Shown: positions 33,048-42,348, counted from the first letter of the stretch. The stretch is 64,000 nucleotides of DNA from JANMZR01 sp040385875 (GCA_040385875.1 JAZKGO010000010.1:1-64000), one strand, 5' to 3'. Notes: a model not told the origin generated them from the letters alone. Translations and numbers: made by a program.

Positions 33048-34469
33048 CTATTCCTCATTTGCTTTTGCATTCCAATACAAATAAAACGGAATACCAGTGG
33101 CGATTAATCCTAGACCAATTAAAGCTTCATAAGGCCTTGATATTAAAGTACTTAATATTAATCCTACACAAAAAACTAAAAATACAGCTGGCACAATTGG
33201 GTAGCCAATTACTTTATAAATTCTTGGGGCGTCTGGCATTCGTTTTCTTAAAATAAATACACCTAAAGTTGTCGCTCCATAAAAAATAAATGAGGCAAAA
33301 ATAAGCATATCAGTCAACTGATCGAAAGTACCCGAAAGCACCAAAATACATGCCCAAATCGACTGATACCACAGTGCAAGTGAGGGTGTATTGTATTTTG
33401 GATGAATAAAATTAGCTTTTTTGAAAAATAGTTTATCGCTCGCCATGGCATAAAACAGCCTACTTGAAAGCAAAATCGTGCTACTAGTACAGTTAAAAGT
33501 GGTTAATAAAATCAAACAAGAAATGGCCACTACACCCGCTTTTCCCAAAAAACTTCCCACCACTTTTATGGCTGCGATACCATTTTTACTTTCATGGATG
33601 GCTATGAATGAGTCGATTGGCTCGATGTATAAATACACTAAATTGAGCATTAAATACAAGCTCATGATTATCAAAACACCCAATCCCAATGCCCTTGGCA
33701 GATTCTTTTTTGGATTATGCAATTCGCTACCAATATAACCCAAATTATTCCAACCTTCATAGCCCCAGAATGCTCCCAATACAGCCACTCCAAGCCCACT
33801 CATCAATGCAAAGCCTGTCAGCTTTTCTGGTCGCAAAGTGCTAGGAGTCATAATGTTTTGAAAATTTCCTTCACTTGAAAATAGACCTAAAATAATGATT
33901 ACCAATACGGATCCAATTAAAGTGAAAGTAAGAATTCTGTTCAATTTATCACCAGTTTTTAGTCCTCTTGTATTGAAAACCGTGAGGAAAAGTATCAAGG
34001 CAATGGCTATTAATTTCACACCAAAATTTTCAAATGGTTTTATGCCAAATAAGTCGACATTTGGAAAGTAACCGTCAATAATCGGAATAGTAACTAGACC
34101 ATTGAGCGATTGGGTAAAAACATAGGCAATAGAGGCAATACTGGCCGTTCGGATTACGGCGAAGCATGTCCAACCGTATAAAAAGGCAAAAAATTTGTTG
34201 TAAATAATCTTAAAATAGGCATACTCGCCACCCGCACTGGCTAGCATACTTGCTACTTCGGCGTTACTTAAAGCCCCAAAAAGGGTAATGACACCAGCAA
34301 TTAGCCAAGCTACAAGCACCCAAATGGGCTCATGAAGCTCTGCCGACATGGGTGCAATTTTTTTAAAAACACCTGAACCTATCACTGCAGAGACCACCAG
34401 TAAAATGCCCGAAACAAGACCGATTGTGGGTACTAATTTACCTTGTTGATTTGTGGAAGGTTCCTTCAT
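33048..34469 (-). CDS. APC family amino acid permease
   Basis: 473 residues with about twelve helices. APC signatures are near the N-terminus (GLVSGILLVVSAVIGSGVFKKIAP, the substrate/ion-binding GSG kink), in helix 3 (ASAGGEYAYFKIIYN) and helix 6 (GLGVAVLGAFWGYEGWNNLGYIGSEL). Transports amino acids across the inner membrane, probably as an exchanger (LAT-like subgroup). The substrate is not shown. Its own transcription unit, with a terminator at 32975-33004. Confidence 0.92.
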   Translation of the reverse strand: MKEPSTNQQGKLVPTIGLVSGILLVVSAVIGSGVFKKIAPMSAELHEPIWVLVAWLIAGVITLFGALSNAEVASMLASAGGEYAYFKIIYNKFFAFLYGWTCFAVIRTASIASIAYVFTQSLNGLVTIPIIDGYFPNVDLFGIKPFENFGVKLIAIALILFLTVFNTRGLKTGDKLNRILTFTLIGSVLVIIILGLFSSEGNFQNIMTPSTLRPEKLTGFALMSGLGVAVLGAFWGYEGWNNLGYIGSELHNPKKNLPRALGLGVLIIMSLYLMLNLVYLYIEPIDSFIAIHESKNGIAAIKVVGSFLGKAGVVAISCLILLTTFNCTSSTILLSSRLFYAMASDKLFFKKANFIHPKYNTPSLALWYQSIWACILVLSGTFDQLTDMLIFASFIFYGATTLGVFILRKRMPDAPRIYKVIGYPIVPAVFLVFCVGLILSTLISRPYEALIGLGLIATGIPFYLYWNAKANEE

Positions 34470-34736
34470 AAATTTGTAAATAATTAGGTTAAGTAGTTGA
34501 AAGTTAGGTATTTTCCGAAATAAATACGTATAAATACGGGTATGATTTCGACCGCTTACTCATTGGTCAATAAAATCTTTTGCAATCTAAAAAAATAATT
34601 TAAACTTCGAATCATAATTAAGAAATAGAACCATCTTTTTCGCAAAAAAGAATCAAAAGGAGGACTTGCCGAAAATCCAATTTCTTCAAAAGAGTAGGCA
34701 AAAATAAAACACTATAAACCTTAAAAAATTAAAAAA

Positions 34737-36011
34737 ATGAAAACAAAAATTCTAATTCTCTGCTGCCTATTTGCCACTACCCTATTTGGACAAGACGAAA
34801 CCTACCGCCCCAATGTAAAAGGAGTTCAAAAAACCTACCAAATCAAACTTCCGAATACTGAAAAAGCCCAAGCAGTAAGGGTAGATGTCAAAAATAATTT
34901 GATAATCATGGAAGGTGACATGATTCTTGGCCGTTTGGTCGAATTTGAAGGTCAAGGATCTGTAGCGATTGATGGCGCTGATAAGCGCTGGCCAGATGGC
35001 ATCATACCGTATACCATAGCGGCTAACCATCCTAAACGTACTGATATTTTAGCTGCAATTGATATGATCAATAACAATACAGTGCTTTGCGTGCGCCCTC
35101 GCTCGGGTGATGCCAATTACATCAATTTTGTAAGCGGTAGCGGCTGCGCTTCATGGGTAGGCAAGCAAGGTGGTGCACAAGAAATCACCATTGGTAGCTG
35201 CTCAGTAGGGAGCATAGCCCATGAAATGATTCATGCGGCAGGTATGTACCATGAGCAATCTCGTGAAGATCGGGATGGTTTTATCACCATAAATTTTGCG
35301 AATATCACCGCAGGTAAAGAGCATAATTTTGATAAACATGTTTCAGATGCCACCGATATTGGACCTTACAACTACGGTTCAATCATGCATTATGGGGCCA
35401 CTGCTTTTTCAAAAAATGGCAATAATACGATTACCGTAAAAGTACCTCCAGGCACTGCCACTACCGTCATTGGCCAAAGAACTAGCATTAGTACTGGTGA
35501 TAAAAATGGTTTGAAACAAATTTATCCTACTGCCACAGGCTGCAACTGCAATACTTTGGTTGAGGATTGCATTAGCATGAACCATACCTCACTTGAAGTA
35601 AAACGAATCAATAATCGTTGGAAAGTGGTTTCGGGCAATATATGGTATTATGATACTGACCAAAGCAAAGCCGAAGCTGATATGATTTTAAAGATAATTA
35701 AACAATATCAAACCAATAAACTTTGTTTTGTAGGTAGGCCTGGAGCTCCAATGCATTATATTACTAAAAACAATTTGTCACCAGTTGGAGCGGTGGCTGG
35801 CGAAGATTGTATCAATTTTAATCTCAATAACTTAACAGTTAAAAAAGTAGGAGCTAACTGGACAGTCGTAGATGGAAATCATTTGATGTTTGCCTTTGGG
35901 AGTAAAGAATTGGAGGCGAGAAAAGCCCTTTGTGTGATTAAGAAATATGGATTTACAAAAGCATGTTATGTGGGAAGGCCTGGTCCATCAATGATTTATT
36001 TAAGAAAATAA
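34737..36011 (+). CDS. Astacin-like M12 metallopeptidase with duplicated C-terminal module
   Basis: 424 residues: signal peptide (MKTKILILCCLFATTLFGQ), a propeptide-like region (20-75), then the astacin catalytic domain starting near RWPDGIIPYTI, with zinc motif HEMIHAAGMYHEQSR (about 162-176) and the Met-turn SIMHYG (about 215). After about residue 260 two homologous modules of some 75 residues follow (EDCISMNHTSLEVKRINNRW... and EDCINFNLNNLTVKKVGANW..., each ending CFVGRPGAPMHYI / CYVGRPGPSMIYL). Exported protease. The modules probably bind substrate or surface. Confidence 0.93.
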   Translation: MKTKILILCCLFATTLFGQDETYRPNVKGVQKTYQIKLPNTEKAQAVRVDVKNNLIIMEGDMILGRLVEFEGQGSVAIDGADKRWPDGIIPYTIAANHPKRTDILAAIDMINNNTVLCVRPRSGDANYINFVSGSGCASWVGKQGGAQEITIGSCSVGSIAHEMIHAAGMYHEQSREDRDGFITINFANITAGKEHNFDKHVSDATDIGPYNYGSIMHYGATAFSKNGNNTITVKVPPGTATTVIGQRTSISTGDKNGLKQIYPTATGCNCNTLVEDCISMNHTSLEVKRINNRWKVVSGNIWYYDTDQSKAEADMILKIIKQYQTNKLCFVGRPGAPMHYITKNNLSPVGAVAGEDCINFNLNNLTVKKVGANWTVVDGNHLMFAFGSKELEARKALCVIKKYGFTKACYVGRPGPSMIYLRK

Positions 36012-36021
36012 TTGCCTTGTT

Positions 36022-36056
36022 ATTTCCCCCTCCCGAAAATATCGGGAGGGGGAAAT
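36022..36056. terminator. Strong hairpin after astacin gene
   Basis: Perfect 15-bp stem (ATTTCCCCCTCCCGA and its complement) with loop AAATA. It is 11 bases after the astacin stop. It lacks a long T-run, so it may be a REP-like element or a transcript-stabilising end as well as a terminator. Confidence 0.65.
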
Positions 36057-36087
36057 CCTAATTAAAATATTGTCCAAATAAAATGAA

Positions 36088-36609
36088 ATGTTAAAAATTC
36101 TGGTTGTATTGAATTTCTTATTGATGAATTGTAATTCAAATTCATCCAAACAAGCTGAAATGGAAAATCATGATGAATTGGAGATTAATTTTCATCAAGT
36201 TATTTGCCAGGGCGAAAGTGCTCAATGGTGCTGGCAGGTTAAAACTAAAAATGATAAAAGCTGGACTTTTCAATATGAGCCAATTGAGGGTTTGAATTTT
36301 GAATGGGGTTATAGATATCTTGTGAAAATTGATAAGCAAACTATCAAAAATCCACCGCAGGATGGCTCCTCCATCAAATGGAAGCTGAGGTCAGTTTCGA
36401 AAAAAGAAAAAATGCCCTTAAATACCACCTTTATTCTAGATTTAAACGGTGAATTACCCTTCTATAATTCAAAAACTGGTAAATTAAAAATATTGGATAA
36501 AGAATTCAATATGAATAAAAATGCAAAAATCAGTACGTTAAAATCCGCTAAAAAAGTGAAATTTCAAATCAAAGAAAACAATAAAATAGAGGTGATAGAA
36601 TTTATTTAA
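36088..36609 (+). CDS. DUF4377 lipoprotein
   Basis: 173 residues. A short signal ends in a lipobox LLMNC (Cys 15). The DUF4377 domain follows, with the pattern QVICQGESAQWCWQVKT, then W--QYEPIEGLNFEWGYRYLVKI and NPPQDGSSIKWKLRSV. DUF4377 is a small beta domain of cell-surface or periplasmic lipoproteins with unknown function. It lies between the astacin and the amidase gene, all plus strand. Confidence 0.82.
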   Translation: MLKILVVLNFLLMNCNSNSSKQAEMENHDELEINFHQVICQGESAQWCWQVKTKNDKSWTFQYEPIEGLNFEWGYRYLVKIDKQTIKNPPQDGSSIKWKLRSVSKKEKMPLNTTFILDLNGELPFYNSKTGKLKILDKEFNMNKNAKISTLKSAKKVKFQIKENNKIEVIEFI

Positions 36610-36676
36610 CCGTTTGATTTGCAATCAATTAAATAATTTGTAATTTCAAAAAAAGAAACTCTAAACCAATCATACT

Positions 36677-37432
36677 ATGGCAGTACTCAAAAAGGGAAGC
36701 ACAGGTCCCAAAGTATCAGAATTACAACTAATATTACAAGAGCTAGGTTACGACGTAAAAATTGATGGCGAATACGGAACAGGTACCTACAACGCTATTC
36801 GAACTTTTCAGGCAAAGCATCTAGACAAGCATGGTAAACCCCTTGAAGTGGATGGCCAAGTAGGAGATATCACCTGGTGGGCGCTAACAAATCCAAGACC
36901 GATCATTACCATTTTCGATACCACTTATGATATCATGCCAGATATAAGTTTTGGGGGTACGGGCATTGGTAGGGCAGCCTTACAAATTGCGATTAACGAA
37001 ATAAAAGCAGGCGCAAGAGAAATGGGTGGAAATAATATGGGGCCATTTTGTAAAAAATATCTAGCCCCAGCAGGTTTGGGAGAAGGATTTTCTTGGTGTG
37101 CGGCATTTGTGAGCTGGTGCTTTTTGCAAGCTTCAGGGGGTGATAAAGCCTCAATGCCATTTAAATACAATGCTGGTGCCAGAAATGTTTACAATCAATT
37201 TAAAGCAAAAAACTGGGCGCATACTGACCCTAATTATATCCCAAAACCTGGTGATATAGTAGCTTGGTGGCGTGTAAGCCAAGCTTCGGGTAAGGGCCAT
37301 ATCGGGATAGTTCATCACTATGAAGACGGCTTTTTATATACCATTGAAGGCAACAAAGCGGCGAATGTGACTGGTTTTTCCTATGTGAAAACTAGAATCG
37401 ATAAGCTTCTAGGCTATGGAAGTGTTGGCTGA
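36677..37432 (+). CDS. Peptidoglycan-binding plus CHAP amidase/endopeptidase without signal peptide
   Basis: 251 residues. Residues about 1-75 are a PG_binding_1 three-helix domain (GSTGPKVSELQLILQELGYDVKIDGEYGTGTYNAIRTFQ, VDGQVGDITWWAL). Residues about 105-250 form a CHAP-type cysteine hydrolase, with the catalytic Cys in FSWCAAFVSWCF (about 140) and the His in GKGHIGIVHHYEDG (about 211). There is no signal peptide, unusual for a wall hydrolase, so it may leave by another route, by lysis, or act as an effector. Expected to cut peptide stems of peptidoglycan. Confidence 0.9.
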   Translation: MAVLKKGSTGPKVSELQLILQELGYDVKIDGEYGTGTYNAIRTFQAKHLDKHGKPLEVDGQVGDITWWALTNPRPIITIFDTTYDIMPDISFGGTGIGRAALQIAINEIKAGAREMGGNNMGPFCKKYLAPAGLGEGFSWCAAFVSWCFLQASGGDKASMPFKYNAGARNVYNQFKAKNWAHTDPNYIPKPGDIVAWWRVSQASGKGHIGIVHHYEDGFLYTIEGNKAANVTGFSYVKTRIDKLLGYGSVG

Positions 37433-37474
37433 TATTTCTTTTAAAAAGCCTATTTAAAAACTCTAAACCTAAAA

Positions 37475-37888
37475 ATGAAAATGAAAAAAGCGATTCAATC
37501 TGCATTGATACCTCTGTGCACCCTCCTGTTTTTTTGTGCTTTCGGTCAAGATTCTCTTATCAATGAGGTACCAACCAACGAAATGGTGGAAGGACCCATT
37601 TCCATTACTGAAACCGATTTCAAAAGTGGTCTTTATATTTTAGGATTTGGCGGTCTTGTCCTATTGTGCGAAATGTTTTTGGTAACTCAAATGAAATTTG
37701 ATTCTGACGACTCCATCAAACTCATCACTATTACACTAGTAATAACTGGCTTATTGTATATGACCACCTTATCGCTCGCTGGCGATGCCATTGCTCCAGC
37801 GATAGGCCTATTGGGAACAATTGTAGGCTATTTGATGGGCAAATACCAAAGTAGTCAGGGTGGATCTGATGCTAATCCTAAAAAATGA
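37475..37888 (+). CDS. Small membrane protein with signal peptide
   Basis: 137 residues: N-terminal signal (MKMKKAIQSALIPLCTLLFFCAFG), a short external stretch, then helices at about 50-70 (GLYILGFGGLVLLCEMFLV), 80-100 and 102-123 (AIAPAIGLLGTIVGYLMGKY). The C-terminal GAPAIGLLGTIVGYLMGKYQ style is known from holin-like or tail-associated membrane proteins, but I cannot assign a family. The stop overlaps the next start by four bases (ATGA), so the two are coupled. Confidence 0.72.
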   Translation: MKMKKAIQSALIPLCTLLFFCAFGQDSLINEVPTNEMVEGPISITETDFKSGLYILGFGGLVLLCEMFLVTQMKFDSDDSIKLITITLVITGLLYMTTLSLAGDAIAPAIGLLGTIVGYLMGKYQSSQGGSDANPKK

Positions 37889-38226
37889 AAATGAAAGCCA
37901 AACTACTTTTCTCTTTGTTGTTTCTTGGTCTTTTTGTACCAATCACATTTTCACAGAAAATAACTAGAGCCAATCATAGCATTACTATCTATAACCCGAC
38001 AGCAACAGGCATTAATATCCAAATGGGGCCTAGCCTCAACTCTCTTTATCCTTATTTAATTCCTGCCAACGATGTTTGGACGAGTCCGCTTTTGAAAACA
38101 AATCAAGTGATCGTATTGACCTCCTCTTTCAAAAGAAGGAAGTATACAAAAAACTATAATCTCCAATTAGGAATGCGCTATATTTTGTATTGGAACAAAA
38201 ATTTATTAGAAATAAGATCACAATAA
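37885..38226 (+). CDS. Small secreted protein
   Basis: 113 residues, signal peptide MKMKAKLLFSLLFLGLFVPITFSQ, then a single beta-rich domain of about 88 residues (RANHSITIYNPTATGINIQMGPSLNSLYPYLIPAND...). No family recognised. Translationally coupled to the preceding membrane protein and 24 bases ahead of the PPC metallopeptidase, so probably part of one transcript from 36677 to 39285. Confidence 0.7.
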   Translation: MKMKAKLLFSLLFLGLFVPITFSQKITRANHSITIYNPTATGINIQMGPSLNSLYPYLIPANDVWTSPLLKTNQVIVLTSSFKRRKYTKNYNLQLGMRYILYWNKNLLEIRSQ

Positions 38227-38250
38227 TTATCAAATAAACCAATAAAAATT

Positions 38251-39285
38251 ATGAGTAATTCACAAATTTGCTTCGATAGAATACTGCCAAAAGATTTATT
38301 TAAACCAAAGGATTTAATCATCTTAAATTTCGCAGGTAGTACTGTAGCAAGAGCGGCGTTTGAAAAAAGGAAACTTTGGATCAACGGCTCTACTCTTCGG
38401 GTAAAATTTATGGAAGGTAACACTTCTCAACATAATCAGGTAAAAAAATTTGCCAATGAGTGGTCTAATTTCGGCAATATCAAGTTTTTGTTTAATGATG
38501 CAAATGATGCTGAAATCCGAATCACCTTTGATCCTAACAAAGGCTCTTGGTCTTATATCGGTACTGATTGCCGCAATATCCCTTTAAACGAAGCCACTAT
38601 GAATTTTGGTTGGTTGGATAAAGCCGTCGTTTTACATGAATTTGGTCATGCTTTGGGTATGATTCATGAACACCAAAACCCACAAGGCGGCATTAAATGG
38701 AACAAGCCCAAAGTTTATGAAGATTTAGGCGGCTCTCCCAATTTTTGGAGTCCATCCACTGTTGATCGCAATATGTTTAAAACTTATGGGGTGGATCAAA
38801 TAAATGGTACTGAGGTCGATAAAAAATCAATTATGCTTTATCAAGTGCCGCAAGAATGGACCTTAGATGATTTTTCATCTGTAAAAAACACTGAACTTTC
38901 TGAGATTGATAAATCATTCATTGGCAGTGATAAAATCTATCCAAAAGGAAATGTTTTAAAACCTGCTGTTGAGCTTCCATTAAGTAGCACTAATGTTACC
39001 ACCGGCAATATTGGGCAGCCAGGCGAAGAAGATTTATTTACTTTTACAGTTACTAAAGATGGCCGATATCGTATTCAAACTAAAGGCTTTTTGGATGTAA
39101 CAATGAAAGTTTTCGGCCCAGATAGCCAAACAAATCTAATCGCAGAAGACGATAATTCTGGGCCATTTATGAACTCAAAACTAGTCTTAAGCCTCATTCC
39201 TGGCAAATATTATATACAAATCAGGCATAGCGATAACCAAGCGACTGGCACTTATAAAATATTTGTAAGTAAGAAAAGAATTTGA
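38251..39285 (+). CDS. Matrixin/astacin-type metallopeptidase with PPC domain, no signal peptide
   Basis: 344 residues. The catalytic domain has zinc motif VVLHEFGHALGMIHEHQNP (HEFGHALGMIH at about 129-139), preceded by LRVKFMEG and AEIRITFDPNKGSWSYIGTD, which fit the metzincin upper domain. The C-terminal 95 residues form a bacterial pre-peptidase (PPC) domain: GQPGEEDLFTFTVTKDGRYRIQTKG...LIPGKYYIQIRH. The N-terminus (MSNSQICFDRILPKDLF) has no signal peptide, odd for a PPC protein. Probably exported by a non-classical route or acting as an effector, like the CHAP protein nearby. Confidence 0.88.
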   Translation: MSNSQICFDRILPKDLFKPKDLIILNFAGSTVARAAFEKRKLWINGSTLRVKFMEGNTSQHNQVKKFANEWSNFGNIKFLFNDANDAEIRITFDPNKGSWSYIGTDCRNIPLNEATMNFGWLDKAVVLHEFGHALGMIHEHQNPQGGIKWNKPKVYEDLGGSPNFWSPSTVDRNMFKTYGVDQINGTEVDKKSIMLYQVPQEWTLDDFSSVKNTELSEIDKSFIGSDKIYPKGNVLKPAVELPLSSTNVTTGNIGQPGEEDLFTFTVTKDGRYRIQTKGFLDVTMKVFGPDSQTNLIAEDDNSGPFMNSKLVLSLIPGKYYIQIRHSDNQATGTYKIFVSKKRI

Positions 39286-39455
39286 TTTCATTTCAGAAAA
39301 TATATTCGACCCAACTAATTCAGAAAATTGGTTGGGTTTTTGCATTTTTAAATATTGGATACTCATTTTAATTCATTTAGAATATAGGTCTCTCCATTTT
39401 TGGTGTTTTGTATTGGTCATTTTTTTTAGCATATTTGTCTGAAAAAATCAGCAAA

Positions 39456-40646
39456 ATGAAAAACCTTTACCTATTATTCTTCCTTCTTTTAACGTTAAAA
39501 TTAGTAGCCCAGCCAGCCCTTCAAAAGAAAATTCAGACAGCTTTTATTACCGCTGAAAACGGAACTGTGATTGAACTTGATGAGGGAACTATTGCGCTCA
39601 CGGGAAGCATTTCCATGGACGATAAAAAAAATATTATCATTCGGGGAAAGGGAATGGATAAAACCATTTTGAGTTTTAAAGGTCAAACTGTGGGCGCTGA
39701 GGGTTTAAGAATTTCGAATGCTGAAAATATCACTATTGAAAACATGACTTTACAAGATAGTAAAGGGGATTTGGTAAAAACTATGAATGTAAAAGGTATT
39801 ACTTTTAGAAATATCAAAGCCGAATGGACTGGCACACCTTCACCCAAAAATGGTGGATACGGCATCTATCCTGTTCAATGTGAGCAAGTTATGATTGATA
39901 ATTGCATTGCTATCGGAGCTTCTGATGCAGGTATTTATGTCGGACAATCCAAAAATATTGAGGTAAAAAATTCCAAAGCTTACCATAATGTGGCGGGCAT
40001 TGAAATAGAAAATTCCATCAATGCAATCGTTCATGATTGCGAGTCATATGAAAATACGGGTGGCCTTTTGGTCTTTGATTTGCCTGATTTGGTATTAAAA
40101 AAAGGTGGAAATTGCAAAGTATACAACAACCATATACACGACAATAATTTTCCAAATTTTGCGCCAAAAGGTAATATAGTAGCTACAGTACCAGATGGTA
40201 CTGGAATACTCCTACTGGCCTGTAACAATGTGGAGATCTTTCAAAATAAAATCATCAATAATCAAAGCCTTGGCACTGGGATTATCAGTTATTTTATGGC
40301 TGAAAAACCAATCAACGACAAAGAGTATTATCCCTACCCCACCGCCATCAGCATTCATGACAACGAATACCAACGGGCCAAAACTAAGGCGACAAAAAGA
40401 GGGCGCATGGGTATGATGTTTCGATTTAAATTAAAGTTTGGCAAAAATGTACCTCATATCATTTATGATGGCATAGTAGATCCCAAAACACTTGATAGGG
40501 AAGGAAATGTTATGGCTGACAAGAAAATATGCATCCGCAATAATGCCAACCAAAGTTTTGCTAATATTGATGCCGAACACAATTTCAAAGCTATTTCCAA
40601 ATCTGATTCCAACCATAATTGTGAGCTAAAATTAGCTCTGAAATAA
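39456..40646 (+). CDS. Right-handed parallel beta-helix protein
   Basis: 396 residues from the ATG at 39456, which gives the signal MKNLYLLFFLLLTLKLVAQ. An upstream in-frame start at 39408 is not preferred. Beta-helix rungs repeat from about 60 to 300 (ENITIENMTLQDSKG, VKGITFRNIKAEW, EQVMIDNCIAIGASDAGIYVGQSKNIEVKNSKAYHN, NAIVHDCESYENTGGLLVFD). This is the family that occurs beside SO2930-type diheme cytochromes, the next gene here after one base. Probably periplasmic or surface-located. Substrate unknown. Confidence 0.9.
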   Translation: MKNLYLLFFLLLTLKLVAQPALQKKIQTAFITAENGTVIELDEGTIALTGSISMDDKKNIIIRGKGMDKTILSFKGQTVGAEGLRISNAENITIENMTLQDSKGDLVKTMNVKGITFRNIKAEWTGTPSPKNGGYGIYPVQCEQVMIDNCIAIGASDAGIYVGQSKNIEVKNSKAYHNVAGIEIENSINAIVHDCESYENTGGLLVFDLPDLVLKKGGNCKVYNNHIHDNNFPNFAPKGNIVATVPDGTGILLLACNNVEIFQNKIINNQSLGTGIISYFMAEKPINDKEYYPYPTAISIHDNEYQRAKTKATKRGRMGMMFRFKLKFGKNVPHIIYDGIVDPKTLDREGNVMADKKICIRNNANQSFANIDAEHNFKAISKSDSNHNCELKLALK

Positions 40647-40647
40647 G

Positions 40648-41495
40648 ATGAGAAATTATAAATTTTGGATAGTAATTTTCTCAATTTTTCTATTCGTTTC
40701 TGGGTTTTTAGAAAAAGAAAAAGCGACTGTTGAACCCCAAACCAAGCTCTCAGATTATAACTTTTTTGAAGGAACTCTTGCGAATCAAATACCTACAAAA
40801 GAATTGATTCCCTATTCCCTCAACACACCACTTTTTTCAGATTATGCTGAAAAGCTAAGGTTTGTTAAAATACCTGAAGGTCAGTCGGTTGTTTATAAAC
40901 CCAATGAAGTTTTTGATTTTCCTATTGGTACCGTAATTATCAAAACATTTTATTTTCCAAATGATTTCAGAGATTTATCGAAAGGACGTAAATTACTGGA
41001 AACCAGACTATTGATACATGAAGAGAAAGCTTGGAAGGCGCTGACCTATATTTGGAATGAGCAACAAACAGATGCTTTTTTAGAAGTTGCTGGTGATACA
41101 AAAGAAGTGAACTATATTGGAATAGATGGCAAAAAACAATCCTTACAGTATATAATTCCCAACCAAAATCAATGCAAAGGTTGCCATAATCGAAATGAGA
41201 TTTTAACTCCCATCGGCCCCTCAGCCAGACAATTAAATGGTGAATATAATTATGAACAGGGTACTGAAAACCAATTAATTAACTGGACTAAAAATGGAGC
41301 TTTAAAAAATATGCCTGCCCTTCAAGACTGTCCAAAAATGCCCACTTGGAATCAACCTGAAACTGGCACTTTGGCTGAAAGAGCCAGAGCTTATTTGGAT
41401 ATCAACTGTGCACATTGCCATAATCCAAAAGGCCCGGCAATGACCTCAGGCTTAAACCTTGGAATGGAAGAGACCAATGAGACCGCATTTGGAAT
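40648..41495 (+). CDS. SO2930/HNE_0200 family diheme c-type cytochrome (3' end lost in gap)
   Basis: 282 residues up to the N run. Signal-anchor at the N-terminus (FWIVIFSIFLFVSG), conserved body with LIPYSLNTPLFSDYAEKLRFVKIPEGQ and a first heme motif CKGCH, then IGPSARQLNGEYNY, and a second heme motif CAHCH. Family members are paired with a beta-helix protein encoded just upstream, as here, and the role of the pair is unknown. The missing part should hold some 70 residues. The 15 codons open after the gap (41596-41640) may or may not be its end. Confidence 0.9.
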
Positions 41496-41595
41496 NNNNN
41501 NNNNNNNNNNNNNNNNNNNNNNNNNNNNNNNNNNNNNNNNNNNNNNNNNNNNNNNNNNNNNNNNNNNNNNNNNNNNNNNNNNNNNNNNNNNNNNN
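41496..41595. other. Assembly gap (100 N)
   Basis: Exactly 100 N, unknown true size. Cuts the diheme cytochrome gene. The transposase on its right edge suggests that repeats caused the break. Confidence 0.99.
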
Positions 41596-41663
41596 TACTG
41601 TTGAAAATAATTCGTTCGATTTAATTTTAGAATCATTTGAATGAATTTTTTAAAAAATTAAAA

Positions 41664-42251
41664 ATGGAACCTGATAAATATAAAAACATCTATCGAATTT
41701 CATCTTCTAGACTCCAAAAATGGGACTACCGTTGGGATGCTGCATATTTCATTACAATATGTTCAAAAAATCGAGAGCATTTTTTTGGCGAAATTACAAA
41801 TGGTAAAATGACTTTATCTAGTATAGGAGTAATTGCTGATGTTTTATGGTATGAAATCAAAACTCATGCAATTAATATTGAATTAGGTGAATTTATTGTA
41901 ATGCCCAATCATATTCATGGAATTATTATTCTTAATTCATTGAGAAATGATAAACCTCCCCAATTAGAAATTCCACCAATTGAATCTAGCAATGTTGATT
42001 CTATCAAAAATGAGCCAAAAACAGTTGGAGAAAAAAGGTTTCAAAATCAAGGAAAAAACTCGATTTCTTCAATAGTGGGGAGCTATAAATCGGCAGTAAC
42101 AAAGCATATAAATCGGTTAGGGTTTGTATCAGAATGGCAGGGTAGATTCCATGACCACATCATTAGAGACGAAAAAGAATTTATAAAGATTTCAAATTAT
42201 ATAAAGAACAATCCGCAGCTTTGGAAAGAGGATAAATTTTATAGTTTGTAA
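41664..42251 (+). mobile_element. REP-associated tyrosine transposase (RAYT, Y1_Tnp family)
   Basis: About 195 residues from the ATG at 41664 (a TTG at 41637 would add nine). Y1 features: RLQKWDYRWDAAYFITICSKNREHFFGEI at the start, the HUH motif in GEFIVMPNHIHGIIIL, and the catalytic-Tyr region IVGSYKSAVTKHINRLGF, then WQGRFHDHIIRDEKEFIKISNYIKNNPQLW. RAYTs are single-copy domesticated relatives of IS200/IS605 transposases that mobilise short palindromes. A perfect 28-base palindrome lies 20 bases after its stop. Confidence 0.93.
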
Positions 42252-42271
42252 AATAAATTGTTTGTTATTAT

Positions 42272-42299
42272 GTAGAGACAAGGCATGCCTTGTCTCTAC
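42272..42299. repeat. RAYT-linked 28-base palindrome
   Basis: A perfect palindrome whose left arm is GTAGAGACAAGGCA. A degenerate half copy (ATGCCTTGTATCTGAG) follows at about 42309-42324. Position and structure fit a REP unit recognised by the adjacent transposase. It may also act as a terminator between convergent genes. Confidence 0.85.
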
Positions 42300-42348
42300 G
42301 ATTCAAAAATGCCTTGTATCTGAGATTAAAAAATAATGTTGCAATTAT

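Noticed and set aside
41596..41640. Fifteen open codons after the second gap as the end of the diheme cytochrome
   Set aside because: The frame across a gap of unknown size cannot be checked, and the residues (VENNSFDLILESFE) do not look like the family C-terminus.
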